Assembly: GCA_001270045.2 (NCBI GenBank)
Contig: DF970689.1
Location: 39,350 to 103,349, forward strand
Reading direction: 5' to 3'
Length of the DNA stretch: 64,000 nt
Origin: Bacteroidales bacterium 6E
GTDB taxonomy: Bacteria; Bacteroidota; Bacteroidia; Bacteroidales; Prolixibacteraceae
Position 1 is the stretch's first letter, and every line of letters begins with the position of its first letter. Of this stretch, positions 45,815 to 53,944 are shown piece after piece. The translations under genes and the position numbers were made by a program. The notes under the pieces are model-generated. The model had not been told where the DNA came from and did not search any database. It was given only the letters and a program-made list of their open reading frames with translations.

Positions 45815-47206
45815 ATGGCGATGATACGGGGCCATTCATTGGATAAAAAACTTAACCACCAGGTGATAAAGGATTTTACGACAGGAAATGTAACCCGCCA
45901 ATTGCTCGTTTTCTCGGGACCCATGGTGTTGTCAAGCATTGTGCAGAACCTTTACAATGTCATCGACAGTATCGTTGTAGGCAGGTTTCTGGGAAAAGAA
46001 GCACTGGCTGCCGTAGGGGCATCGTTCCCGGTCATATTTACGCTGATCTCACTGGTGATCGGGGTCGGAAGCGGGGCCACCACTGTTGTGGCCCAGTACT
46101 TCGGGGCCAAAGACTACAAGAACGTATCCAAAACCATCGACACCATTATCATCTTCTTCTTTGTGGCATCACTGATCGTTTCGGTGGTGGGCATTTCAGC
46201 CTCCGGACTGATTTTTAACCTGATCGGACTGCCAATGGATTTGATTCCAAATGCCAAAACCTACATGAATGTTTACCTCTCGGGAATGTTCCTGATGTTT
46301 GGGGTGAGTGGCATAGGTTCCATCCTGAGGGGAATGGGCGATTCAAAGACACCCTTGTTTATTGTCGTCGGGGCAGCCATTCTCAATACGGTTCTCGACC
46401 TTGTTTTTGTACTTGTATTCGGATGGGGAATCGCATCGGTGGCACTGGCAACGGTGATCTCTCATGGGGTGGCGCTGGTTATCACCATCCTTTATCTCAA
46501 CCGTTCGCACCCATTGATCCATCTTACTTTCAACCGTCTCCATTTCGACCGTGCCATCTTCAAATCCTGTCTGCGAATAGGGCTGCCGACCGGATTCCAG
46601 CAATCATTTGTTTCCCTGGGCATGCTGGCGGTCATGGGCATCGTGACCTCCTTTGGCACCAACGCCGTTGCTGCCTATACGGCTGCATTGCGCATCGATT
46701 CATTTGCCAAGGTGCCGTCATTTGCCTTTTCATCGGCCCTGTCGACATTCACGGGCCAGAATATCGGTGCGCGAACCGATGACCGTATCAGGCAGGGACT
46801 GGTCGCCACATTGAAATTGTCGGTCCTGTACAGTATCACCATCACCTTGCTGGTGGTTTTTGTAGGCGAGGCCATGATGAAACTGTTCACGACCGATCAG
46901 GATGTCATTGCCATCGGACAGGATTACCTGGTAATCGTCTCTGTTTTCTATATTTTCTTCGCCGCCATGTTCACCTATACAGGCCTTCTTCGCGGGGCAG
47001 GGGCCACCATGATCCCCATGGTCATTTCACTTCTTACTTTATGGTTAATCCGTGTGCCGCTTTCAGTTTTCATGTCATCCTGGATGGGCGTTAACGGAAT
47101 ATGGTGGGCACTTCCTGTATCCTGGGTGATAGGAATGGTTGCCACGTGGGCTTATTACCGTTCGGGACGATGGAAAAACAAAGGAGTAATCGATCGGAAT
47201 AGTTGA
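45815..47206 (+). CDS. MATE-family efflux transporter
   Basis: A 463-residue protein with 12 predicted membrane helices in two similar halves. The N-terminal half has the MATE pattern (GPMVLSSIVQNLYNVIDSIVVGRFLGKEALAAVGAS) and the second half GLPTGFQQSFVSLGMLAVMGIV. It exports cationic or toxic compounds using Na+ or H+; the substrate is unknown. The first 15 residues before FTTGNVTRQLL are polar and might be partly untranslated. Confidence 0.93.
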   Translation: MAMIRGHSLDKKLNHQVIKDFTTGNVTRQLLVFSGPMVLSSIVQNLYNVIDSIVVGRFLGKEALAAVGASFPVIFTLISLVIGVGSGATTVVAQYFGAKDYKNVSKTIDTIIIFFFVASLIVSVVGISASGLIFNLIGLPMDLIPNAKTYMNVYLSGMFLMFGVSGIGSILRGMGDSKTPLFIVVGAAILNTVLDLVFVLVFGWGIASVALATVISHGVALVITILYLNRSHPLIHLTFNRLHFDRAIFKSCLRIGLPTGFQQSFVSLGMLAVMGIVTSFGTNAVAAYTAALRIDSFAKVPSFAFSSALSTFTGQNIGARTDDRIRQGLVATLKLSVLYSITITLLVVFVGEAMMKLFTTDQDVIAIGQDYLVIVSVFYIFFAAMFTYTGLLRGAGATMIPMVISLLTLWLIRVPLSVFMSSWMGVNGIWWALPVSWVIGMVATWAYYRSGRWKNKGVIDRNS

Positions 47207-47280
47207 TTTATAAATCGTTACCTGATGGGCAATTTCTGTTCAAATTGGAAAGGAAAACTCTGATTTAATCTTCAAAAATA

Positions 47281-47288
47281 TATCTTTG
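47281..47288 (+). promoter_or_regulatory. Putative -7 box for hppA
   Basis: TATCTTTG, full TAnnTTTG match, about 85 bases before the ATG. A Shine-Dalgarno-like AGGAGA follows just before the ATG at 47373. Confidence 0.35.
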
Positions 47289-47372
47289 TTTACCGGAAAA
47301 TTTCCGAATCTAAGTATAAATCAATATTAAATCATTAACGTAACGCTAGTTACATTAAAAGGAGACCAACTT

Positions 47373-49664
47373 ATGAGTTTTTACTTTTGGATTATTCCTC
47401 TTTCATCATTATTGGCTCTTGGATTTGCATGGTACTTTTTCAAGACGATGATGAAAAATTCTGAAGGCAACGACCGGATGAAAGAAATTGCGCAGTATGT
47501 GCGTGAAGGGGCAATGGCCTACCTGACCCGTCAGTACAAAGTGGTAGGAATGGTATTTCTGGTGCTGGTGGTTTTGCTGGCTATTCTGGCATACATGGGC
47601 GTCCAGAACCCGTTTGTCCCGATTGCCTTTCTTACCGGTGGTATTTTTTCGGGCTTATGTGGTTACCTGGGAATGAAGACTGCCACCCATGCTTCAGCCC
47701 GTACCGCCCACGGTGCCTCAATCTCATTGAATAAGGGATTGCAGGTTGCATTCCGCAGCGGGGCAGTCATGGGTCTGGTTGTAGTCGGATTTGCCCTTCT
47801 GGACATCGCCGCATGGTATTATATCCTGAATAACTGGGTGTACACCGATGCCAACATGTTGAATGGCTTGACATTTCTGGGACTGGAATTCGTTCATCCG
47901 GGAACCTCAGAACACATGAAACTGGTGGAGATCACAGCTACCATGCTGACTTTCGGTATGGGTGCTTCCACGCAGGCATTGTTCGCCAGGGTTGGTGGCG
48001 GTATTTACACCAAGGCTGCCGATGTTGGCGCCGACCTTGTAGGCAAGGTCGAAGCGGGAATCCCCGAGGATGATCCCAGGAATCCGGCCACCATTGCCGA
48101 TAACGTGGGTGACAACGTAGGCGATGTCGCCGGTATGGGTGCCGACCTTTATGAATCTTATGCAGGATCGATCCTGGCAACTGCCGCACTGGGGGCAGCA
48201 CTGCCCATCGTGGCAGGCGGCGATGCCGAAAAATATGTGGTGGCACCCATGGTTGTTGCCGCTATTGGTATCATTTTATCCATCATGGGGATCTTCTTTG
48301 TCAGGGCAAAAGAGTCGGCCACGCAGAAAAACCTGCTGAACGCTCTCTTGCTCGGAACAGGGGGAAGTTCATTGCTGATCCTGATCGCCATTGCCATTAT
48401 GGCTTATACCGGTTGGATCCCCTGGGGGATTTTCGGATCGGTGGTTTCAGGGCTCGTGGCTGGCGTTATCATTGGCCAGGGTACCGAGTACTTTACTTCC
48501 GATGAATATAAGCCGACCAAGGGTATTGCCAAACAGGCTCTGTCGGGTCCGGCTACCACTATCATCGATGGTATTGCCGTGGGTATGTTCTCTACTTGGA
48601 TCCCGGTAACCACCATCGTAATCGGTATTATCGCCGCATTTGGTTTTGCCGGTGGTTTCTCTGATTTCGCAATGGGTGTGTATGGTATCGGTTTCGCAGC
48701 CGTTGGGATGCTTTCAACCCTGGGTATTACACTGGCAACAGATGCTTTTGGCCCTATTGCCGACAACGCCGGTGGTAATGCCGAAATGGCCCATCTACCC
48801 AAGGAAGTCCGTGAACGTACCGACGCCCTTGATATGCTGGGTAACACCACTGCCGCAACCGGTAAAGGTTTTGCCATTGGTTCGGCTGCACTGACTGCCA
48901 TGGCGCTGCTCGCTGCCTATATGGAAGAGGTCAGGCTTTGGATCGGCAAAATTGCCAATTCAACCGATGGCATCAAGGAAGTGGGCAACGTAGTGTTTTA
49001 TACCGCCAAAGCCGCTGTGGTGCCTATGGCCCAGGAGGGCAAGGAAGTGGTGCTGCTTTCAGCCGCTTCCATAAAGGATTTCACCGAAGCCTATGACCTG
49101 ACCATATTCAATCCGCTGCTTCTTTCAGGGATTTTTGTGGGTGCCATGATGGCCTTCGTATTCTCGGCCCTGACCATGAAAGCCGTGGGACGTGCCGCCG
49201 GTGCCATGGTGGATGAAGTAAGGCGCCAGTTCAGGGAAATTCCCGGTATTATGGAAGGTAAGGCCACTCCCGAATATGCCAAGTGTGTAGCGATCTCAAC
49301 CAAAGGCGCACAGCGCGAAATGCTGGTTCCCTCCATCCTTGCCATTGTGGTTCCCGTTGTGATCGGGTTGACACTGGGTGTTGCCGGCGTGGTCGGTTTG
49401 CTGGCTGGTGGGCTTACTGCCGGTTTCACGCTTGCCGTAATGCTGAACAATGCCGGAGGTGCCTGGGACAATGCCAAGAAATTCATCGAAAAAGGCAACC
49501 ATGGCGGTAAGGGCAGCGATGCCCACAAAGCCAGTGTGGTAGGGGATACCGTGGGTGACCCGTTCAAGGATACTTCCGGTCCTTCACTCAACATCCTGAT
49601 CAAGCTGATGACCATGGTCGCGGTGGTAATGGCCGGTCTGACCGTTACCATGAGCCTCATGTAA
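47373..49664 (+). CDS. hppA: K+-dependent membrane pyrophosphatase (Na+ or H+ pumping)
   Basis: A 763-residue protein with about 16 helices. The substrate site DVGADLVGKVEAGIPEDDPR is near residue 215, followed by the Asp-rich NPATIADNVGDNVGDVAGMGADL. The second acidic site is DAFGPIADNAGGNAEMA, and a final one is GDTVGDPFKDTSGPSLN. The subclass marker GNTTAATGKG has Ala rather than Lys at the key place, which indicates K+ dependence. Such enzymes often pump Na+. It conserves energy by coupling PPi hydrolysis to ion export, useful in a fermentative cell. It is a single-gene unit with a terminator. Confidence 0.96.
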   Translation: MSFYFWIIPLSSLLALGFAWYFFKTMMKNSEGNDRMKEIAQYVREGAMAYLTRQYKVVGMVFLVLVVLLAILAYMGVQNPFVPIAFLTGGIFSGLCGYLGMKTATHASARTAHGASISLNKGLQVAFRSGAVMGLVVVGFALLDIAAWYYILNNWVYTDANMLNGLTFLGLEFVHPGTSEHMKLVEITATMLTFGMGASTQALFARVGGGIYTKAADVGADLVGKVEAGIPEDDPRNPATIADNVGDNVGDVAGMGADLYESYAGSILATAALGAALPIVAGGDAEKYVVAPMVVAAIGIILSIMGIFFVRAKESATQKNLLNALLLGTGGSSLLILIAIAIMAYTGWIPWGIFGSVVSGLVAGVIIGQGTEYFTSDEYKPTKGIAKQALSGPATTIIDGIAVGMFSTWIPVTTIVIGIIAAFGFAGGFSDFAMGVYGIGFAAVGMLSTLGITLATDAFGPIADNAGGNAEMAHLPKEVRERTDALDMLGNTTAATGKGFAIGSAALTAMALLAAYMEEVRLWIGKIANSTDGIKEVGNVVFYTAKAAVVPMAQEGKEVVLLSAASIKDFTEAYDLTIFNPLLLSGIFVGAMMAFVFSALTMKAVGRAAGAMVDEVRRQFREIPGIMEGKATPEYAKCVAISTKGAQREMLVPSILAIVVPVVIGLTLGVAGVVGLLAGGLTAGFTLAVMLNNAGGAWDNAKKFIEKGNHGGKGSDAHKASVVGDTVGDPFKDTSGPSLNILIKLMTMVAVVMAGLTVTMSLM

Positions 49665-49683
49665 TTTTTCTATGATACATCAT

Positions 49684-49720
49684 AAAAATGCCCCGGATCT
49701 GGTCCGGGGCATTTTTTTTT
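49684..49720 (+). terminator. Terminator of hppA
   Basis: AAAAATGCCCCGGA, loop TCTGG, TCCGGGGCATTTTT and more T. A perfect GC-rich stem. Confidence 0.93.
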
Positions 49721-49735
49721 CCAACCAATGAACTT

Positions 49736-49743
49736 TATCTTTG
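49736..49743 (+). promoter_or_regulatory. Putative -7 box for the DHOD-like gene
   Basis: TATCTTTG, a full match to TAnnTTTG, 45 bases before the ATG at 49789; it argues against a more upstream TTG start at 49741. Confidence 0.35.
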
Positions 49744-49788
49744 GAAATATGGTTTATGTTACTGAAATTTATCACAAAAACTAAAGCA

Positions 49789-50802
49789 ATGGCAAAACTA
49801 TCAACTTCCTACATGGGGATTCCCCTGAAAAATCCTCTTATTCTCGGTGCCTGTAACCTTTCTTCCAAACCGGAAACCGTCAAACAACTCGAAGAAGCAG
49901 GAATCGCGGCCATCGTATATAAATCTCTTTTTGAAGAGCAGATACAGTTAGAAAACCTTCAGCTTTATGAGGACCTGACCGAGTACGAAGAACGCCATGC
50001 CGAAATGACCCGGCTGTTCCCCAACCTCGAACATGCCGGTCCCAAAGAACACCTGATCAACCTCAAAAAACTGAAAGACCAGGTTAATATCCCCGTGATA
50101 GCAAGTCTTAATGCCGTTTATGAAGTTTCGTGGATCGATTATGCCGAACAATTGGCAAAAACGGGGGTCGATGCCCTCGAGATCAATCTATACTCCGTTC
50201 CGGGCTATTTTGAGCTCAATGGTTCTTCAATTGAGGAAAAGCAACTTGAGGTGGTCAAGGCCATCAAGCATGCCGTAAAAATTCCTGTCAGCGTAAAAAT
50301 CAGTCCGTTTTATACCAATACGCTCAATTTTATCAAGAGAATCGATGAGACCGGTGCCGACGGTTATGTTTTGTTTAACCGTTTCTTCCAGCCCGACATT
50401 GATATCCAGAAGGAGGAGTTTTTCTATCCGTGGGAACTGACCAGCGAAAAGGACAGGATGCTGTCACTCCGATATGCCGGATTGCTTTACGATAATGTAG
50501 AGGCCGACATATGCCTGAGCCGTGGTATCTATACCGGCGAAGACGTGATCCGTGCGATACTGGCCGGTGCCAATGTCGTGCAGGTGGTCAGCACGGTCTA
50601 CAAAAACCAGCCGAGAGTGGTCGGTGAAATCCTGGATACTCTCAGCAAATGGATGGACTCGAAGAATTATGCATCTCTTGATGATTTCCGCGGAAAACTC
50701 TCGCGCAAAAACCTGAAGGATCCATTCGCATACAAACGTGCACAGTATGTGGATATCCTGGCCAAATCTGAACAGATATTCAAGAAATACCCTATGGTTT
50801 AA
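49789..50802 (+). CDS. Dihydroorotate dehydrogenase-like oxidoreductase
   Basis: The start is at MAKLSTSYMGIPLKNPLILG (49789), giving 337 residues. The TIM-barrel FMN enzyme signature is present (KNPLILGACNLS, KIPVSVKISPFYTN, GADGYVLFNRF, GIYTGEDVIRAILAGANVVQVV). The active-site loop, where true dihydroorotate dehydrogenases have NxSCPN, reads NLYSVPG, so the catalytic Cys is absent. It belongs to a DHOD-like group of unknown substrate. It is a single-gene unit with no pyr neighbours. Confidence 0.85.
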   Translation: MAKLSTSYMGIPLKNPLILGACNLSSKPETVKQLEEAGIAAIVYKSLFEEQIQLENLQLYEDLTEYEERHAEMTRLFPNLEHAGPKEHLINLKKLKDQVNIPVIASLNAVYEVSWIDYAEQLAKTGVDALEINLYSVPGYFELNGSSIEEKQLEVVKAIKHAVKIPVSVKISPFYTNTLNFIKRIDETGADGYVLFNRFFQPDIDIQKEEFFYPWELTSEKDRMLSLRYAGLLYDNVEADICLSRGIYTGEDVIRAILAGANVVQVVSTVYKNQPRVVGEILDTLSKWMDSKNYASLDDFRGKLSRKNLKDPFAYKRAQYVDILAKSEQIFKKYPMV

Positions 50803-50814
50803 TTTAGGAAATCC

Positions 50815-50854
50815 GGCGACGGCAGGTGGCATCACCATCTGCCGTCGCTTTTTT
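50815..50854. terminator. Bidirectional terminator between the DHOD-like gene and the SpoIIE phosphatase gene
   Basis: GCGACGGCAG, loop of about 13 bases, CTGCCGTCGC, then TTTTTT. It ends 2 bases before the phosphatase stop codon on the other strand. Confidence 0.88.
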
Positions 50855-50855
50855 A

Positions 50856-52049
50856 TTACAGGTAATCGGGCCTTACCTCCTTGAAGAATTTCTCCTCCAG
50901 TAGCTTGATGATCCTCTTTACCACCACTTTCCTGATTTCGAGTTCCACGGGCTGGTCAGGATCCTGGTGCGCCCAGTTGATCCTTGTGCCAATGATCAGG
51001 TGGATGATGTCATGATCAAGCAACAATCTGACAATATCATCAGCCGGGGTATCTCCCAGCCGGGTTTCGGTCGAGTAATTTTCAAGAATTTCTTCCACCT
51101 TGCTGATGGTCAGCAATCCTTCCGAAACGACCTCAAAGCCATCCATCTGTGATTTGGGGGGAATGGCGGCATCATAATGGCCATGTTCCGACTTGATTTC
51201 CAATTCCATTTCCCTGGCAATGATTTCAGAGGTCGTGCCCCCGCATATTGCCTTCTTTCCCTTAAAATTACGGATGACGTTGACGAAGTTCAGGTCCTTT
51301 ATCTTATAGAATGGCGGACCGGTGATTAGCATGAATTCGCGGGGTTCCCTGAAATAGATCACCCCGCAGGTGGTATCATCCTTCAGGTTGAATTCATCGT
51401 TCAGGTTTGCCTGGTTGATGATCTTTCGTGCCAGTTTGGTGGCAGATATATCGGGCATCCGGGTGACCTGACTGATCGCGAAATCCTCGACCCGGTCGCG
51501 TTCCCATCCCATGGGGAATCTTGGGCTTCCCAGTCCCGATTGCGATATGCCGTCCGACATGAAGATAATCCGGTCTTCCTTCCTTGCCGTGAATTCACGG
51601 CACCTGAGAATCTTCCCCGCATTTTCCAGTCCCTGGATTTCAAGGTGGTATTCATTGGGGTTGAACACCTTGTTCCCCCTGAGTATGATGGTCTTGGGGT
51701 TGTCGTAATTGGTTATCCTGACCTTCCCGTCGGCTTCTATCTCGATGATCGTGAAGGTGGCGTAATTTTCCAGTCCGTCGCTGCTCTTGGGAAGTGCCCT
51801 CATGATGATCCTTGCCGAAATCTCGGGCTGTGTATGAAAGGAGGTGTAATTAAGGGCCATGGCGGCGGTCAGGTTGGCCAAAACGCTTGCTTTTACCCCA
51901 TGCCCGATGCCATCGCTCATGACCAGGATGGTCCGGCCTTCCTCCTTGATCCTCCGCGATATGAAAACATCGCCACAGGCTTCCTCGCCAAGGGGTTTCT
52001 TTTGTTCTATATCGATTTCGACATGGTAATCAGTCCGGTTATTCATCAT
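50856..52049 (-). CDS. SpoIIE/PP2C-type serine phosphatase with a hydrogenase-linked C-terminal domain
   Basis: The start is taken at MMNNRTDYHVEID (52049), overlapping the PAS gene stop by 11 bases. Residues about 15-215 form a PP2C-like SpoIIE domain with metal Asp residues in GEEACGDVF, LVMSDGIGHG, IIFMSDGISQSG and DDTTCGVI. The C-terminal 180 residues hold a domain I cannot name, with ICGGTTSEIIARE and a conserved-looking Cys near residue 275. Proteins of this layout occur beside [FeFe] hydrogenase genes. It probably dephosphorylates a regulator controlled by the ATPases across the divergent promoter; its substrate is not in the window. Confidence 0.85.
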   Translation of the reverse strand: MMNNRTDYHVEIDIEQKKPLGEEACGDVFISRRIKEEGRTILVMSDGIGHGVKASVLANLTAAMALNYTSFHTQPEISARIIMRALPKSSDGLENYATFTIIEIEADGKVRITNYDNPKTIILRGNKVFNPNEYHLEIQGLENAGKILRCREFTARKEDRIIFMSDGISQSGLGSPRFPMGWERDRVEDFAISQVTRMPDISATKLARKIINQANLNDEFNLKDDTTCGVIYFREPREFMLITGPPFYKIKDLNFVNVIRNFKGKKAICGGTTSEIIAREMELEIKSEHGHYDAAIPPKSQMDGFEVVSEGLLTISKVEEILENYSTETRLGDTPADDIVRLLLDHDIIHLIIGTRINWAHQDPDQPVELEIRKVVVKRIIKLLEEKFFKEVRPDYL

Positions 52050-52965
52050 CACTGTATTTGTACGATTGAATGATGGAATTGAGCATCTCTTCCGTCTGGG
52101 CGGCATTTTCGCCCAACAGGAAAGCGATTTTCTGGACAGTCTCAATATTTTGGCGGTTTACCTTGCGGGCCCTGCTGATGATCTCATCCCTGACCAGCAT
52201 GGGGGCCGACATGTCGCGGATCACGGCACCCACCACCTTCTGTTTGTAAATGGTGATGACCGAAACATGGAGAAGTTTGTTGTGGTATTTGACATCCCGC
52301 TCAAGATTGTTTTCCCCGGTAACCATGATGTTGGATACCATCTTGCTGATGACCTCAGGCACCAGTTCGGTAATGTCGGCTCCCCGCAGTCCGGGTATGG
52401 TTTCATAGAGCTCCCTGGTTTCCTCACCCATCAATTCCGCGAAACTTTCGTTGGAGTCGATGATCTTGAAGTTTTTGTTGACGATCACGATCCCTGCCCC
52501 GATTTTGTGCAGCATGTGTGACGAGATGATCATCGACTCGCGCGCCCTTTCCAGTTTTTGCTCCGCCTTTTTCCGTTCCGTGATATCAAACAGGGAAGTC
52601 AGGCTGCCAATCAGTTCGCTTTGTTCATTCCTGACCAATACCTTGTGGAACACGAAATCATGGATGTTTCCGTCAGGAGCCTTGAGCTTGCATTCGTAGA
52701 GCTGGTCAACCGGCCCCTCAATAAGGTCCTTGTCGCGTCGCATGAAAATTTCGGCCTGGTCGGGCTGAAATATCTCCATGGCAGCCTTTCCTGCATACGC
52801 CTCCTGGTCCAGGTTGGTCAACTTGTCAAAAGCACTGTTACACAAAAGGAAGTTTCCCTCCATGTCGCGGTAAAATACCGGAACAGGAAGGGCATCCACC
52901 AGGGCCTTGATGAAACCTGGCTGACTGGAAAGTGCCTGGTGGCTCGATTTGGTTTCGTAGATCAT
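52039..52965 (-). CDS. Two-PAS sensor protein of the hydrogenase island
   Basis: A 308-residue soluble protein. Two PAS domains are visible: about 20-135 (PVPVFYRDMEGNFLLCNSAF, ending LTSLFDITERKKAE) and about 150-255 (GAGIVIVNKNFKIIDSN). The C-terminus VNRQNIETVQKIAFLLGENA is a helical tail seen in PAS proteins encoded near [FeFe] hydrogenases. No kinase or DNA-binding domain is present. It overlaps the phosphatase gene and is divergent from the sensory hydrogenase operon, so it may supply the PAS module that many HsfB-like hydrogenases carry in one chain. Confidence 0.85.
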   Translation of the reverse strand: MIYETKSSHQALSSQPGFIKALVDALPVPVFYRDMEGNFLLCNSAFDKLTNLDQEAYAGKAAMEIFQPDQAEIFMRRDKDLIEGPVDQLYECKLKAPDGNIHDFVFHKVLVRNEQSELIGSLTSLFDITERKKAEQKLERARESMIISSHMLHKIGAGIVIVNKNFKIIDSNESFAELMGEETRELYETIPGLRGADITELVPEVISKMVSNIMVTGENNLERDVKYHNKLLHVSVITIYKQKVVGAVIRDMSAPMLVRDEIISRARKVNRQNIETVQKIAFLLGENAAQTEEMLNSIIQSYKYSDDE

Positions 52966-53089
52966 GGTTGTTCTATTTTTTCGAAAATTAAGGAATTGTT
53001 AAGCGGAAATCAAAGGTTAAAAGCATATTATATAGCATGTTTTGTTTTGGGTTTAAATCAGCATGAGTTGAATTTCTTTACACTATTTT

Positions 53090-53105
53090 TGTGACTAAAA
53101 TCACG
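53090..53105. promoter_or_regulatory. CRP/FNR-like palindrome in the divergent hydrogenase promoter region
   Basis: TGTGA-CTAAAA-TCACG: GTGA and TCAC arms separated by 6 bases, the half-site layout of CRP/FNR-family regulators. On the plus strand it starts inside a TATTTTTG -7-like box (53084-53091). The intergenic region is 218 bases. Confidence 0.4.
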
Positions 53106-53183
53106 GTACCGGAGAGACAGGATTTCAGGCAACCTTGACCTGATGCCATAAATGGGAAGAAATTACCGGAACAAATATCGATC

Positions 53184-53528
53184 ATGAAAATCAGTGATAT
53201 ACTGCAGTTAACAGAAGCCAGGGTAGTTTGTGGTTCCTTTTCGTCCCAAACGGAGGTGGAACGAGCCTTCAGTTCCGATTTGATGAGTGACGTGCTGACA
53301 CTCGACAGCGAAAACATTTTGCTGATCACGGGTCTCGCCAATCCACAATCGATCCGTACCGCCGAAATGGCCGATATCCATTTTATCCTGTTGGTAAGAA
53401 ACAAAAAGGCCACCGAAGAAATGATCCGGTTGGCCGAAGAGAACCATATCACCCTGATGGAAACCCCGTTTTCCCTTTTCAGGACAAGCGGAATTTTATA
53501 TCAGGCCGGATTAATGCCCGTTTACTGA
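53184..53528 (+). CDS. DRTGG-domain protein (first copy)
   Basis: A 114-residue protein resembling the DRTGG domain, also found in phosphotransacetylase-linked and CBS proteins. Typical parts are MKISDILQLTEARVVCG, the SDVLTLD strand, LLITGLANPQSIRTAEMAD and ITLMETPFSLFRTSGILYQAGL. Function unknown; DRTGG proteins are frequent beside [FeFe] hydrogenases. Its stop and the next ATG share TGATG. Confidence 0.82.
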   Translation: MKISDILQLTEARVVCGSFSSQTEVERAFSSDLMSDVLTLDSENILLITGLANPQSIRTAEMADIHFILLVRNKKATEEMIRLAEENHITLMETPFSLFRTSGILYQAGLMPVY

Positions 53529-53944
53529 TGGTTATCGAACAGACATATTTCATCAGGGGAGGCGATTTTTCGCATGCGGGAGACGCTTCCAGCAAGGTAA
53601 AGAAATTGCTGAAGCAGCTGGGTGTGGATGCCCGAAAGATCAAGAACATCGTCATCGCCTTGTATGAGGCCGAGGTCAACATCGTGGCCCATGCCTGGGA
53701 AGGTATGATCCGCATAAGCATCGAGGCCGACCGGATCTCCTGCACCCTGGAAGACAAGGGTCCGGGGATCGAGGATATAGGACAGGCGATGGTCGAAGGG
53801 TATTCCACGGCATCTAAAGAGGTACGCGAGATGGGCTTTGGGGCCGGCATGGGATTGTCGAATATCAAAAGGAATACCGATGTGCTTGAAATCACCAGTG
53901 AGGTGGGTGTGGGCACAAAAGTTTATATGGTCAATTATTTCTGA
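53528..53944 (+). CDS. RsbW/RsbT-like GHKL ATPase (serine kinase fold)
   Basis: A 138-residue protein. The N-box is EAEVNIVAHA, the G1 box EDKGPGIEDIG and the G2 box GFGAGMGLSNIKRN. This is the pattern of anti-sigma-type serine kinases and RsbT-like switch kinases. With a PP2C phosphatase encoded across the promoter it forms the two enzymatic halves of a partner-switching system; no STAS-domain target is seen in the window. Coupled by TGATG overlaps at both ends. Confidence 0.88.
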   Translation: MVIEQTYFIRGGDFSHAGDASSKVKKLLKQLGVDARKIKNIVIALYEAEVNIVAHAWEGMIRISIEADRISCTLEDKGPGIEDIGQAMVEGYSTASKEVREMGFGAGMGLSNIKRNTDVLEITSEVGVGTKVYMVNYF

